From contig LFMX01000001.1 in the NCBI GenBank assembly GCA_001184405.1, positions 124,001-188,000 on the forward strand: a DNA stretch of 64,000 nt, written 5' to 3'. This DNA is from Candidatus Burkholderia humilis. GTDB taxonomy: Bacteria > Pseudomonadota > Gammaproteobacteria > Burkholderiales > Burkholderiaceae. The position numbers were made by a program, and so were the translations under genes. Positions 20,200-29,352 of this stretch are shown in pieces (the stretch's first letter is position 1; each line of letters starts with the position of its first letter). A model generated the notes under the pieces. That model did no database searches, was not told the origin of the DNA, and saw only the letters and a program-made list of their open reading frames with translations.

Positions 20200-21549
20200 T
20201 TAAGCGTGCGCCGGAATGACGACCGTTCGTAATCCGCGCACGGACACACTCAGGCCGTTCATATTGCGGCGATTTTTAACTTCGAGCGTCGCATGATGGC
20301 GCTGCGCAATTCTGAGCGCAATCGCAAGTCCCAAGCCGCTGCCCTGCCCCGGCGTTCCCGCGCTGCGATAAAAGCGATCGGTGACGCGCTCGATCTCGCT
20401 TTCATCGATGCCCGTTCCCGTATCGAGCACGGTCAGCGCAATGCCGTTTTCCTCGCGGCGCAAGGTCACGTCCACGCGTCCGCCTGGGGACGTATGACGA
20501 ATCGCGTTATCGAGCAAATTGTTGATGAGCACCGCAAATGCATGCATGTCGCCGAGAATCGCGAAGGCATCGTGCTCATTTTCCGCATTGTCGATTTCCA
20601 GTCCGAGATCGATCGACTTCGCTTCGGCGAGTAGCGAGAAATCGCTCACGTGCGCTTCGCATACGATGCGCAGGCTCATCGGCGCAATGGCGGCTTCGCG
20701 CGCGGCGTCTTCCCGCGCCATGCTCAACAACTGCTGCGCAAGATGGATCAGACGGTTCAGCCGCCCGTCGATTTTCGCAAGCGTCGCGCGATCCACCTGC
20801 AACGAGCCATCGCTGATTGCGCCCTGTATTTGCAGCTTCAATGCCGTCAGCGGCGTGCGCAGTTCATGCGCGGCATCGGCGACGAACGTGCGCTGCGCCT
20901 GCGATGCATCGTTCAATCGCGCGAGCAGATCGTTCAGCGCATCGACGAGCGGATGCAGTTCGATCGGCATTGGCGCGAGCGTGATCGGATCGAGCGATTC
21001 GGGCGAGCGCAGCGTCAGCGACTGCGACAGCCAGCGCATCGGCGACAGCCCACGCGCCACAACCACCAGCACGATCAACACGATGACGGGAATCAAGAGC
21101 GCAAGCGGCCAGATCGTGCGCAAGGCGAGCGTAATGGCGAGATCTTCGCGCACGGAATCGGGTTGCGCGACCTGCACATATCGCTCCTCCTGTTCGATGC
21201 CGAACGCGCTCCACCGGTGTCCCTCGCGTTCGGCCGATTGAAAGCCTGCGCCGAAGCGCGGCAACGCGGGCTCATGCGGCGAGTGATAAACGAGCTTGCC
21301 CGAACGGTCCCATATGTCGATGACGAGCCGGTCATCGGCGATATCGAGCAGATCGTGACTGCTGCCTTCGGCGACATCGGCAGCGCTGATGTTATGCGGC
21401 AACGACAGCGCCACGGTGCGCAATTCGTAGTCGAAGAGCTCGCCCGCTTCGAGATGCGCCGTGCCGAAAATGCCGTAACCCGCAGCGATGCACGCGGCTC
21501 CCAAACCGCAAATGAGCCAGCCTAAAAGCCATCGGCGAATGGACGTCAT
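20200..21549 (-). CDS. Two-component sensor histidine kinase (QseC/PmrB-like)
   Basis: Intact 449-residue kinase. One N-terminal span (about residues 8-28), a periplasmic sensor segment, a second span (about 147-165) and a cytoplasmic kinase follow. The phospho-acceptor is His228 in AAHELRTPLTAL; the ATPase has an N-box (NNLLDNAIRHT), G1 (DTGTGI), F region and G2 (GSGLGLAI). The start overlaps the stop of the response regulator gene, so both are co-translated. The layout matches OmpR-partner kinases of the TctE/QseC/PmrB type. The signal is unknown; PmrA-like boxes upstream of the operon hint at a PmrB-like role. Confidence 0.9.
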   Translation of the reverse strand: MTSIRRWLLGWLICGLGAACIAAGYGIFGTAHLEAGELFDYELRTVALSLPHNISAADVAEGSSHDLLDIADDRLVIDIWDRSGKLVYHSPHEPALPRFGAGFQSAEREGHRWSAFGIEQEERYVQVAQPDSVREDLAITLALRTIWPLALLIPVIVLIVLVVVARGLSPMRWLSQSLTLRSPESLDPITLAPMPIELHPLVDALNDLLARLNDASQAQRTFVADAAHELRTPLTALKLQIQGAISDGSLQVDRATLAKIDGRLNRLIHLAQQLLSMAREDAAREAAIAPMSLRIVCEAHVSDFSLLAEAKSIDLGLEIDNAENEHDAFAILGDMHAFAVLINNLLDNAIRHTSPGGRVDVTLRREENGIALTVLDTGTGIDESEIERVTDRFYRSAGTPGQGSGLGLAIALRIAQRHHATLEVKNRRNMNGLSVSVRGLRTVVIPAHA

Positions 21550-22208
21550 CCGATTCTCTTCAATCGATACCCCACGCCGCGCACGGTCACGATCTCCTGT
21601 GCGCCGATCTTGCGCCGCAAGCTATGAATATGCACTTCGATGGCGTTGCTGCCGACTTCCTCGCCCCAGCCATACAGTTTCTCTTCGAGCTCGGAGCGGC
21701 GAAACACGCGCGCGGGTTCTTCGATCAGCGCCTGCAGCAAGGCGAATTCGCGCGGCACGAGATTGAGCGGCGCGCCCGCTTTGGCCACTTCGTGCGCGGC
21801 GGGATCGAGCGTGAGTTCACCATGCGAATACACCGGATGTTTGTGTCCCGTGCGACGACGCAACAGCGCGCGCACGCGGGCCGCGAGTTCATCGAGATCG
21901 AAAGGCTTCATCAGGTAATCGTCCGCACCCGCATCGAGACCGCGAATGCGATCGTCGACGGCATCGCGTGCGGTGAGAATCATCACGGGCGCGTCGCCGT
22001 TGTTCTTGCGATAAGTCGCGAGCACGTCGAGACCATCGCGGCAGGGCAGCGTCAAATCGAGCAGCACGAGATCGTAGACGCCATTGGCAAGCGACAGCTC
22101 CGCCTCGCGGCCATCCTGCGCCCAATCGACGGTATAGCTCGCGCGGCGCAGCGCGGCGAGCACCGTCTCGGCGATCATCTCGTCGTCTTCCACCAGAAGC
22201 AGGCGCAT
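21546..22208 (-). CDS. OmpR-family response regulator (QseB/PmrA-like)
   Basis: Intact 220 residues. The receiver domain has the acidic pair EDD at 8-10, the phospho-acceptor Asp51 in LVLLDLTLP, the Thr/Ser switch in ILTARD and Lys101 in LMKPFD. A winged-helix DNA-binding domain follows (LNLVPREFALLQALIEEPAR; SNAIEVHIHSLRRKIG; TVRGVGYRLKR). It overlaps the kinase gene by four bases. Just upstream (22253-22328) lie repeated CTTAAG half-sites at 11-base spacing, identical in form to PmrA-box sites, so it probably controls itself and the divergent gene at 22382. Confidence 0.93.
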   Translation of the reverse strand: MRLLLVEDDEMIAETVLAALRRASYTVDWAQDGREAELSLANGVYDLVLLDLTLPCRDGLDVLATYRKNNGDAPVMILTARDAVDDRIRGLDAGADDYLMKPFDLDELAARVRALLRRRTGHKHPVYSHGELTLDPAAHEVAKAGAPLNLVPREFALLQALIEEPARVFRRSELEEKLYGWGEEVGSNAIEVHIHSLRRKIGAQEIVTVRGVGYRLKRIG

Positions 22209-22252
22209 GCGGTTTCTCCATCGGACAAGGTCGCCGCCGATTGTCCGGCTTG

Positions 22253-22328
22253 CTTAAGCGTCACTTAAGCGTAACTCAAGCATGGCGCGCGACCGCGTAT
22301 GAACCTTTGCGCTTAAGCGTTGCATAAG
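22253..22328. promoter_or_regulatory. PmrA/QseB-type direct-repeat boxes in the divergent promoter region
   Basis: Half-sites CTTAAG at 22253 and 22264, then CTCAAG at 22275, form an exact 11-base ladder (6 + 5 spacer). A second pair, CTTAAG at 22312 and CATAAG at 22323, has the same spacing. The known PmrA box is YTTAAG-N5-YTTAAG. The sites lie between the response regulator gene (leftward) and the 22382 gene (rightward), so they could control both. Confidence 0.7.
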
Positions 22329-22381
22329 GTTCAACGACGCACTATACGGCAAGCGTGCGATGCCGCTTAATGGAGATGTCG

Positions 22382-22780
22382 ATGCAACCGTCCACACTCG
22401 TCGCCCTGCACGCCCATGCGGTGCTGTTCGCGCTATGGGTGAGCGCATCGGATGCGACGTGGCTCATGGTATGCGGATGCGCGGGTCATCCGCATACGCT
22501 CGACGCGCCGCTCGTGCGTATGGCCGTTTTGTTTTGCGCTGCGATGTTCGCCGGCATCGTGCGTCATCTGGCGCGGCTCGCATTCGATGCAGCGCGCGCA
22601 TCGCGGCGCATTGCATGGACGCAGGACGATACGCGCGGTCTCGTAATTGCGCATCCCGCATCGGATGACTGGCTCGTGCAGCTACATATCGAACTGCATC
22701 CGGCGCGAGCGCGACGTGGGATCGCGCAAACATGCCCGCGTGCGATGTCGTCCGGCAGAGTGCCACGCGGTCGGGCGTGA
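22382..22780 (+). CDS. Hypothetical small membrane protein beside the two-component operon
   Basis: I chose the ATG at 22382 because GGAG lies at the right distance; upstream in-frame ATGs lack a site. The 132-residue product has two hydrophobic stretches (TLVALHAHAVLFALWVSASD; MAVLFCAAMFAGIVRHLARL) and a polar, basic C-terminus that may be frameshifted, since it degenerates into Arg-rich sequence. No family is recognised. Its promoter region is shared with the response regulator and contains PmrA-type boxes, so it may be a target of that system. Confidence 0.5.
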   Translation: MQPSTLVALHAHAVLFALWVSASDATWLMVCGCAGHPHTLDAPLVRMAVLFCAAMFAGIVRHLARLAFDAARASRRIAWTQDDTRGLVIAHPASDDWLVQLHIELHPARARRGIAQTCPRAMSSGRVPRGRA

Positions 22781-22831
22781 CTCGGAATCACCGACCACTT
22801 CACTCGGCTCGCGTGACTTGTGATTGCGACA

Positions 22832-22975
22832 GGTGAGCGTTTTCGGGATTCACGATTTTCATGACTGCGCGAATCACGAAAAACCCTGTTTTTAAGGGTT
22901 TAAATGATGCGCTCGTGAATGGGCGCTTACCTTGAGGTGAGGCTTTTCGGGACCTTTGCCAAGGTGAGCGCCGCA
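22832..22975 (+). repeat. Outlying iterons identical in type to the origin repeats
   Basis: GGTGAGCGTTTTCGGGAT (22832-22849) and GGTGAGGCTTTTCGGGA (22936-22952) match the consensus of the array at 31.96-33.25 kb; a truncated third copy, AGGTGAGCG, starts near 22962. All have the same orientation as the main array, 9 kb away. Between them is a small inverted repeat (AAACCC...GGGTTT). No gene is supportable in 22781-23023. Confidence 0.75.
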
Positions 22976-23023
22976 CATCAACGTTCCTAACCAATCGATG
23001 AGCGTTCGCTATCGAACGGACAT

Positions 23024-24306
23024 TCAATCGAGCGCATCCTGCGAACGTTCGCGCATGAACACAACGGCGATCACGCTCAGCGCGCCGCATCCGATCACAT
23101 ACCACGCAGCCGCCATCACGCTCCTGGTGATATCGATCAGCAAGGTCACGAAGAACTGCGCGAAGCCGCCGAAGATCGCCACGCCGATGCTGTACACGAT
23201 CGCCCCGCCCGTCGCGCGCACCGGACGCGGAAATAGTTCGCCGAGCATCGCGCCCATCGGACCGCAGTTGATCGAATGCACGATGGACAGCAACGTGACG
23301 ACGGAGAGCAACGTCGCGGGCGTCGGCAAATGATTGAGCAGCACGAAGGCCGGATAGAACGCGAGCATCAACACGATACGCGTGGTTTGCAGCACTTTTC
23401 TTCGTCCGATGCGGTCCGACAGATAACCGCCGAGCGGCGCGAGAAAGAACAGGATCGCGCCCGATACACAGCCGGAGAGCATCGACGTCCAGCCGGGAAG
23501 GCCGAGCGTTTTCACGCCGTAAATCGACAGATAAAACACGATGATGAAATGCGCCGCCGTGCCACCGATCGTCAAACCGAGGCCGGTCAGCACCGCGCGC
23601 GAATGTTCGCGCAGCACGGTGAAGAGCGGAATCTTCGGCGCCTTATCGGCCTTGTGCGTTTGAGGCTGCGGCGTTTCTTCCATCGTGCGGCGCAGCCACC
23701 AGCCGACCGGCACGATCGCCGTGCCGATGACGAACGGCACGCGCCATCCCCAGCTTTCGAGTTGCGCGCTGCTGAGCGACGCGCTCAACGCCACGCCCGT
23801 CAACACGCCCGCAAGCGCCGACAAACCCTGACTCGCGAATTGCCACGATGCATAAAACCCGCGCCGGTTCGATGGTGCTTGCTCGAGCAACAGCGTCGTC
23901 GATGCGCCCACTTCGCCACCCGCAGAAAAACCCTGAATCAGCCGCGCGGCGACGAGAATGACCGGCGCGACGGCGATCATCGCGATGCCGAGCGCCATCA
24001 AGCCGAGCGTGAGCAGCATGGCTTTCTTGCAGCCCGCGCGATCCGCGTACATGCCGATCAGCAAGCCGCCCACGGGCCGCGTGAAAAAGCCGACGCCGAA
24101 ACTCGCGACCGCGAGCAGCAACTGGCCGAGCGGATCGTTCACCGGAAAAAACAGCTTGCCGATGATGAGCGCGAAAAACGCATAGACGGTAAAGTCGTAG
24201 AACTCGAGCGTATTGCCGACCGCTGCGGCCGAGATGAGCCGCAAGCGCGCTTGCCATTGGGCGTCGATGCAGCCTGCGGCGCGCCGCCGATCGTGGATGA
24301 ATTCAT
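23024..24306 (-). pseudogene. MHS-family (MFS) transporter, N-terminal frameshift
   Basis: From about codon 20 the protein is a complete MHS transporter: AAVGNTLEFYDFTVYAFFAL, FTRPVGGLLIGMYADRAGCK, ARLIQGFSAGGEVGASTTLL and LFPRPVRATGGAIVYSIGVA, with twelve-span spacing. The natural start is the ATG at 24306, with GGAG upstream (MNSSTIGGAPQAASTPNGKR), which is out of frame with the body; one base is missing near 24253. An internal TTG could rescue translation, so loss of function is not certain. It lies next to the amidohydrolase, suggesting uptake of the amidohydrolase substrate. Confidence 0.75.
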
Positions 24307-24336
24307 CACATGCTCCGAAGGGAAGTCAAAAAGAGG

Positions 24337-25511
24337 TCAGTCCACGAGCCACGCTTCCGCGAGGCGCACCCAATAACTCGCGCCGATGGCGAGAATGTCG
24401 TCGTTGAAGTCGTAGCCGAGGTTGTGCACCATGCAGCCGCCCTTCGATCCCACGCCGTTGCCGATCCACGCATACGTGCCCGGACACGCTTCGAGCATGA
24501 ACGCGAAGTCTTCGCTGCCCATCAGCGGCGCGGCAGCCGGATCGACTCGTTGCACGCCGAGCATCTTCGTGGCGACTTCGGTGGCGAAGGCGGTGGGCGC
24601 ATCGTGATTCACAAGCACCGGATAGCCGAGTTCGTAATCGACCTGCGCCGTGCAGCCGTAGGCGAGCGCCTGCGCGTGAACGTACGCGGTGATGCGTTCC
24701 TTCAACTGCATGCGCACGGCCGGATCGAGCGCCCGCACGGACAGTTTCATCAGCGCGCTGTCGGGGGGGATCACGTTGCACGCGTCGCCGGCCTGCACGC
24801 TGCCGACAGTCACGACCGCGGGCTTTTGCGAATCGACTTCGCGCGCGACGATGCTGTTCAACCCCAGCATGATCAATGCAACCGCGGGCATCGGATCGCA
24901 TGCGCGATGCGGCATGGCGCCATGTCCGCCGACGCCGCGCACACGGTAATGTTCACGCGATCCGACGACGCCATGCCCGCGCCCGGACAGAAGAACATGT
25001 CGCCCGCAGGAAAGCCCGGCATGTTGTGCAGACCGAAGACGACATCGCAGGGAAACTGCTCGAAAAGACCGTCTTCGATCATCGCGCGCGCCGGCTTCAC
25101 CTTCTTCGGCCGGCTGAAAAATGACGATGAGCGTGCCCGAAAACTGCCGGCTTTCCGCGAGATAGCGCGCGGCGCACGCAGCATGGCGGTGTGGCCATCG
25201 TGACCGCATGCGTGCATCGTGTGCGGCGTTTGGCTCGCGTAATCGAGACCGGTGGCTTCTTCGATCGGCAACGCATCCATATCCGCACGCAGCGCGATGC
25301 GCGCGCCGATCTTCAACATGCCGACGACGCCCGTCTTGCCCAATCCGCGATGCATCGCGTAGCCCCATTCGGTCAACAGGCTCGCGACGAGATCGCTCGT
25401 GGCGGTTTCTTCGAACGCGAGTTCGGGATGCGCGTGAATGCGCTGCCGCACGGCGACGAGTTCGGGCGCGATAGCGGCAATGCCGGGAATGACGGGATCG
25501 ACTGACAGCAT
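24337..25511 (-). pseudogene. M20-family amidohydrolase (hippurate hydrolase-like), frameshifted
   Basis: The start at 25511 has AAGGAG upstream. Metal-binding motifs of M20D amidohydrolases are clear: [50 protein letters not shown]. The frame shifts near 25180 and again between 25080 and 24930; the last third ([20 protein letters not shown] through [20 protein letters not shown]) is in yet another frame and stops at 24337. Members hydrolyse N-acyl amino acids. It is fused closely to the truncated kbl gene upstream, with only the ribosome site between them. Confidence 0.88.
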
Positions 25512-25534
25512 GTGGGCTCCTTGCTTCACAAAAA

Positions 25535-26359
25535 CTTGATTGGTGCAGCAATTCGATGATTTCCTTGTGCGCGGCGACATAGCCACCCGACGCACAGCCG
25601 AGCGCCTTGCCGAGCGTGCCCGTGATGATGTCCACGCGATCGAGCACGCCGCAGTACTCGGGCGTCCCTCGCCCGTTTTCGCCGATGAAACCCACCGCGT
25701 GCGAATCGTCGACCATCACCAGCGCGTCGTAGCGCTCTGCGAGATCGCAAATGCCGGCGAGATTCGCGATGATGCCGTCCATCGAAAAGACGCCGTCGGT
25801 GGCGATCAGCTTGAACCGTGCGCCCGCCGCATCCGCTTCCTTCAACCGCGCGTCGAGGTCCGCGAGGTCGTTGTTCTTGTAGCGCAGGCGCTTGGCCTTC
25901 GAAAGACGCACGCCATCGATGATGCTCACGTGATTCAGTTCATCGCTGATGATGGCGTCTTCTTCGGTCAACAGCGTTTCGAACAGACCGCCGTTTGCGT
26001 CAAAGCAGCTCGAATACAAAATGGCGTCATCGGCATGGAGGAATTCGGCGATCGATTTTTCCAGCGCTTTATTTTTCCAGCGCTTTATGAACCGTTTGCG
26101 TTTGCGTGCCGCAGATGAAGCGTACGGACGCCATGCCGAAGCCGTCTGCATCGAGCCCAACTTTGGCGGCATCGATCATACGCTGATCGTCCGCCAATCC
26201 CAAATAGTTGTTCGCGCAGAAATTCAGCACGTCGCGCCCGCTGGCAAGACGGATATCCGACGACTGCGGACTCGTGATCACGCGCTCGCTCTTATAAAAG
26301 CCAGCCGCGCGGATGTCGTCGAGCGTCGAACGTAGATAGGAGAGGTATCGATCTTTCAT
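25535..26359 (-). pseudogene. kbl: 2-amino-3-ketobutyrate CoA ligase, duplicated segment and 3' truncation
   Basis: Start at 26359: [60 protein letters not shown] and [20 protein letters not shown] are typical of glycine C-acetyltransferase, a PLP enzyme that makes glycine and acetyl-CoA from 2-amino-3-oxobutyrate. A 16-base tandem duplication at 26056-26087 inserts an extra ALEK segment and shifts the frame. Coding then ends abruptly near 25535 after [16 protein letters not shown], losing about a third of the enzyme including the C-terminal domain, where the amidohydrolase begins. No tdh gene follows. Confidence 0.88.
26056..26087. repeat. Exact 16-bp tandem duplication inside kbl
   Basis: The unit TTTTTCCAGCGCTTTA occurs twice in immediate succession (26056-26071, 26072-26087). 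Removing one copy restores the kbl frame ([18 protein letters not shown]), so this is the causal mutation. Confidence 0.95.
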
Positions 26360-26456
26360 TGGCGTCCTTCTTTTGAATTAGCGAGACGTGCACGCGCTGC
26401 CTTCCATCCGCACATGGCCCTTAGGCCTGTTATAGTGCATCCATCACATTGGACAT

Positions 26457-26491
26457 GTTCGGTATATCGAATGAAATTCGATATACCGAAC
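26457..26491. promoter_or_regulatory. Perfect 16-bp inverted-repeat operator between kbl and the XRE regulator gene
   Basis: GTTCGGTATATCGAAT, spacer GAA, then its exact reverse complement ATTCGATATACCGAAC. It lies 22 bases before the XRE-cupin start and about 100 bases before the kbl start, in a divergent promoter region. Its symmetry suits a dimeric helix-turn-helix protein, most simply the adjacent regulator. Confidence 0.8.
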
Positions 26492-26513
26492 ACTCTACGA
26501 GATTGCGCGCAAC

Positions 26514-27122
26514 ATGACAAGTACGCGGCCGGATGACAAAGTGGGCGAATTCAACATATCGGCGAACGCGGCTGCGCCGCCGCGCGTCGGCGAGCAAATT
26601 CAGCGCCTTCGCAACGAGCGAAAGTTGACGCTGGATGACTTATCGCACGCCGCGGGCGTTTCTAAGTCGATGCTGTCGGAAATCGAACGCGACAAGGCCA
26701 ACCCGACGATTGCGGTCGCGTGGCGATTGACGAACGCGCTCGGCATCAGTCTCGATCAGTTGTTTGCGCAGCAGAAACCGGCCGAGGCGATTCGCGTCGC
26801 CGGACCGCACGATATTCGGACGTTGAGCGGTGACAACGGCGGGTATCAATTGCGCGTGGGGGGGCCGATCGAACTCGCCGGCAAGTTCGAGTGGTACGAA
26901 CTCACGTTGCAGGCGTGCGCGGCGTTGCGATCGAATGCACATGAGCCGGGCACGCGTGAGCATCTGACCGTGCTGAATGGGACCATCGAAGTGGATGCGT
27001 CCAATGCAACGCGACGCCTGAAGTTCGGCGAAACGGCCCGCTACGCCGCCGACGAATCACATTCAATTAGCAATGTCGGGCGATCAGAGGCTAAGGCACT
27101 CCTCGTGGTGATTCATGGATGA
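26514..27122 (+). CDS. XRE-family regulator with C-terminal cupin sensor domain
   Basis: Intact 202 residues. The helix-turn-helix is at about 28-80 (IQRLRNERKLTLDDLSHAAG, SKSMLSEIERDKANPTIAVA). The C-terminal cupin_2 domain includes REHLTVLNGTIEVDASNATR and FGETARYAADESHSISN. Such regulators typically sense a small metabolite and control a divergent catabolic gene, here kbl and the amidohydrolase/transporter genes. The palindrome at 26457 is the probable operator. The regulator survives although its target genes are broken. Confidence 0.9.
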   Translation: MTSTRPDDKVGEFNISANAAAPPRVGEQIQRLRNERKLTLDDLSHAAGVSKSMLSEIERDKANPTIAVAWRLTNALGISLDQLFAQQKPAEAIRVAGPHDIRTLSGDNGGYQLRVGGPIELAGKFEWYELTLQACAALRSNAHEPGTREHLTVLNGTIEVDASNATRRLKFGETARYAADESHSISNVGRSEAKALLVVIHG

Positions 27123-27137
27123 CGCTGGGCTGCGAAG

Positions 27138-27153
27138 CCTTATGCGCATAAAG
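27138..27153. other. parS-like centromere site (copy 1)
   Basis: CCTTATGCGCATAAAG is one base from the perfect palindrome CTTTATGCGCATAAAG and shares the ATGCGCAT core reported for Burkholderia chromosome 2 parS. It is followed by TC, as in the other two copies in this window. It lies between the XRE gene and the SOS-box gene. Confidence 0.75.
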
Positions 27154-27315
27154 TCCGGAGAGCCATTTAGATTCAATAACTTATCCTCTTATGATTGGCG
27201 TAGTGTCGACATTGTGCTGGCCATCTCGCACAGCGACGCGCGTCTCTGTCGCGCATAGGGGGAATCGCACATACACCCGGATTAAGTAGCGCGACGCTAG
27301 TTTCATCACAGCAAA

Positions 27316-27335
27316 TACTGTATGCTTATACAGTA
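27316..27335. promoter_or_regulatory. LexA (SOS) box
   Basis: TACTGTATGCTTATACAGTA keeps the invariant CTGT-N8-ACAG halves plus flanking TA dinucleotides, an almost ideal SOS box. It lies 28 bases upstream of the start at 27363, within the expected promoter region. Confidence 0.75.
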
Positions 27336-27362
27336 AATAAGACTAGCTGGAAGGTGTGAGAC

Positions 27363-27716
27363 ATGGAGTCGAACGGCGAAAATCTGAGCAGGGAGCAGTT
27401 CGCGCGCGCGGTACGCGACCTCGAACTCATTACACGGCAGATCGCGGCGCGTTACATCGAGCAGGACGTGCCGCTGACTTGGCGTCTGTTGCACGCGATC
27501 GAGACCGAGGCCGTCGCCGACCTGGGTTTTGCCGGGCGTCATGAAGCGGCGTTGCGCGAGCTTTTCGCCTGGCCCGACGACTTCCATTTCCCCGAAACCG
27601 ACGATGTCGTCGATGTCGCGCTCTCCGATGCATTACCCGCCGTTTTTGCCTTCCCCGCCGATGCGTACGAGCAAGCTGCACGGCACGGCCGACCGCAACT
27701 CGCCGTCGCGCATTGA
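27363..27716 (+). CDS. Hypothetical protein behind an SOS box
   Basis: Intact 117-residue acidic, mostly helical protein (SREQFARAVRDLELITRQIA; VPLTWRLLHAIETEAVADLG; FAWPDDFHFPETDDVVDVAL) with no Cys, no signal peptide and no membrane span. I do not recognise a family. GGAAGG precedes the ATG. The near-perfect LexA box upstream suggests DNA-damage induction. The neighbours are a parS-like site and a DUF2252 pseudogene. Confidence 0.65.
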   Translation: MESNGENLSREQFARAVRDLELITRQIAARYIEQDVPLTWRLLHAIETEAVADLGFAGRHEAALRELFAWPDDFHFPETDDVVDVALSDALPAVFAFPADAYEQAARHGRPQLAVAH

Positions 27717-27753
27717 TCGGCGCAACTTTCCCGACACGCCACGATATGCGCCG

Positions 27754-29193
27754 TCAAGGCGCGAAATCCGCGACCATGTCCGCATCGGTGCACGCTTCGA
27801 GCCGTCCCGCTGCGGCAAGCCGCCCGAAACGCCTCGTAGTCCTTGTCGACCTGGTCGGCGTAGGCGCCGCGTGCATAGCGCACGAGCGTCTCAGCGCGCT
27901 GCCGATATAGCCTGAAATCTCCGGCGCGCGTCCACCCGCCTTGGCGTGCGCGCGAGCCAGCGCCCAGCCGCAGAGTTGCGCGTACTCGCGAAAAGCATCG
28001 CCGTCGTAGGTTTCGAATTCGGCGGAAATTTTCATGTCGCGCAACTGGCAGATATACAGCGTGCGGCCGACAGGGCCGGTCGCCCAGCCGAGAAAAGGAT
28101 CGGGGCAGCCTGCATCAGACGCTGTCCGTGAATGACCCGCTGGCCATCGTGCGCACGGTCGTTTGCGCCGGACGTGAATCGCACAACCACGGACGTCGAT
28201 GCTTCCTTCAATTGCAGGAAAAGCGGCTTGCCCAGATGATCGGTCAGCAACATGACGAGACAGCGCGTGCCCACGCTTCCCACGCCGATCACCTTGAATG
28301 CGACATCCTGAAACACGAATTGCGAAAGCAAGACCGCGCTCCGGCGTCAGCGTGGCGACGTAACTGCGCATGAGATCGTCAAACATGGATTGACGATCGC
28401 TCTTGAGCGTCATCCATTCGTCGCCGGGGTCGATCAGCGTGCTCTTTCCGCGAATGTGAAACACAGCAGGCGGTGCATCGCGGATGCGCCAGGTGTTTCC
28501 GGTCTGGTCGGCGAGTTTGGGCAGCATCGTTTCGTGCGTGCGTCGGCTCGCACGTTCGATACCGCGCCGGATGCGACGACGCGCATCGTCGCTCTGCACT
28601 GCGGCGACCATGCGCTCGAACGTGATGCGCTCGTACCAGAGATCGAGCACACTCATGTCGGCATACTCGCGCATATGGCGCTGATAGCTTTGCGCCACCA
28701 AGAAGGCAAACTCGTCGGCGGCGAGATTGCCGTGGCCAAGTTGCCGACCCGCAATGGTGAAACTCGCGACGAGCCGCTTGACGTCCCATTCCCACGGCCC
28801 GGGCGCGGTTTCATCGAAATCGTTCAGGTCGAAAATGAGCGCGCTCCGGCGTGGCGAAGCCGCCGAAGTTGACCAGATGACAGTCGCCGCAAATCTGAGT
28901 CCGAATCCCACTGTCAGGTGTTCGTGCCAGGTCATGCGCCTGAACAATCGCGCTGCCGCGATAAAACGCAAAGGGCGACGCCAGCAAGGCCGTAGCGCAG
29001 CAGAATCAGCGACGCGGCCCGCGCTGCTCGCCTGCAAGAGATCGACGGGATCGCGGTCGACATCGCCGATGGCCTCGTGCGCGCCACGCGGCGTGCGCTC
29101 GCGGGCCGTGTGGCCGAGCGCGCGACGATCTTGCCACGACTGCTGCGGCTGGGGTTGCGGTCCTGGTTGCGATCATAGTTGCGGTTGGGCCAT
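27754..29193 (-). pseudogene. DUF2252 protein, many frameshifts
   Basis: Fragments in several frames assemble into a DUF2252 protein: FDLNDFDETAPGPWEWDVKR and LVASFTIAGRQLGH (the family hallmark), YADMSVLDLWYERI, TWRIRDAPPAVFHI with STLIDPGDEW, FKVIGVGSVGTRCLVMLLTD, and a C-terminus GDAFREYAQLCGWALARAHA. The N-terminal region has a stop seven codons after the probable start at 29193. At least four indels are required. DUF2252 has a kinase-like fold of unknown role. Divergent from the recombinase gene at 29353. Confidence 0.82.
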
Positions 29194-29352
29194 CGTTCGC
29201 TCCTTGCCGTCGGGATCGGAAAGACGCCGTGTTGAAGACAGTCGTCGGACACTTCGCTACACAGGAAAATCGCCGTACGTTTGACGACAGGCGCATGAAG
29301 TCCGACGCTTGTGCACAATTGACATCGGCCGCAACCTGCTCTTCCGAACACC

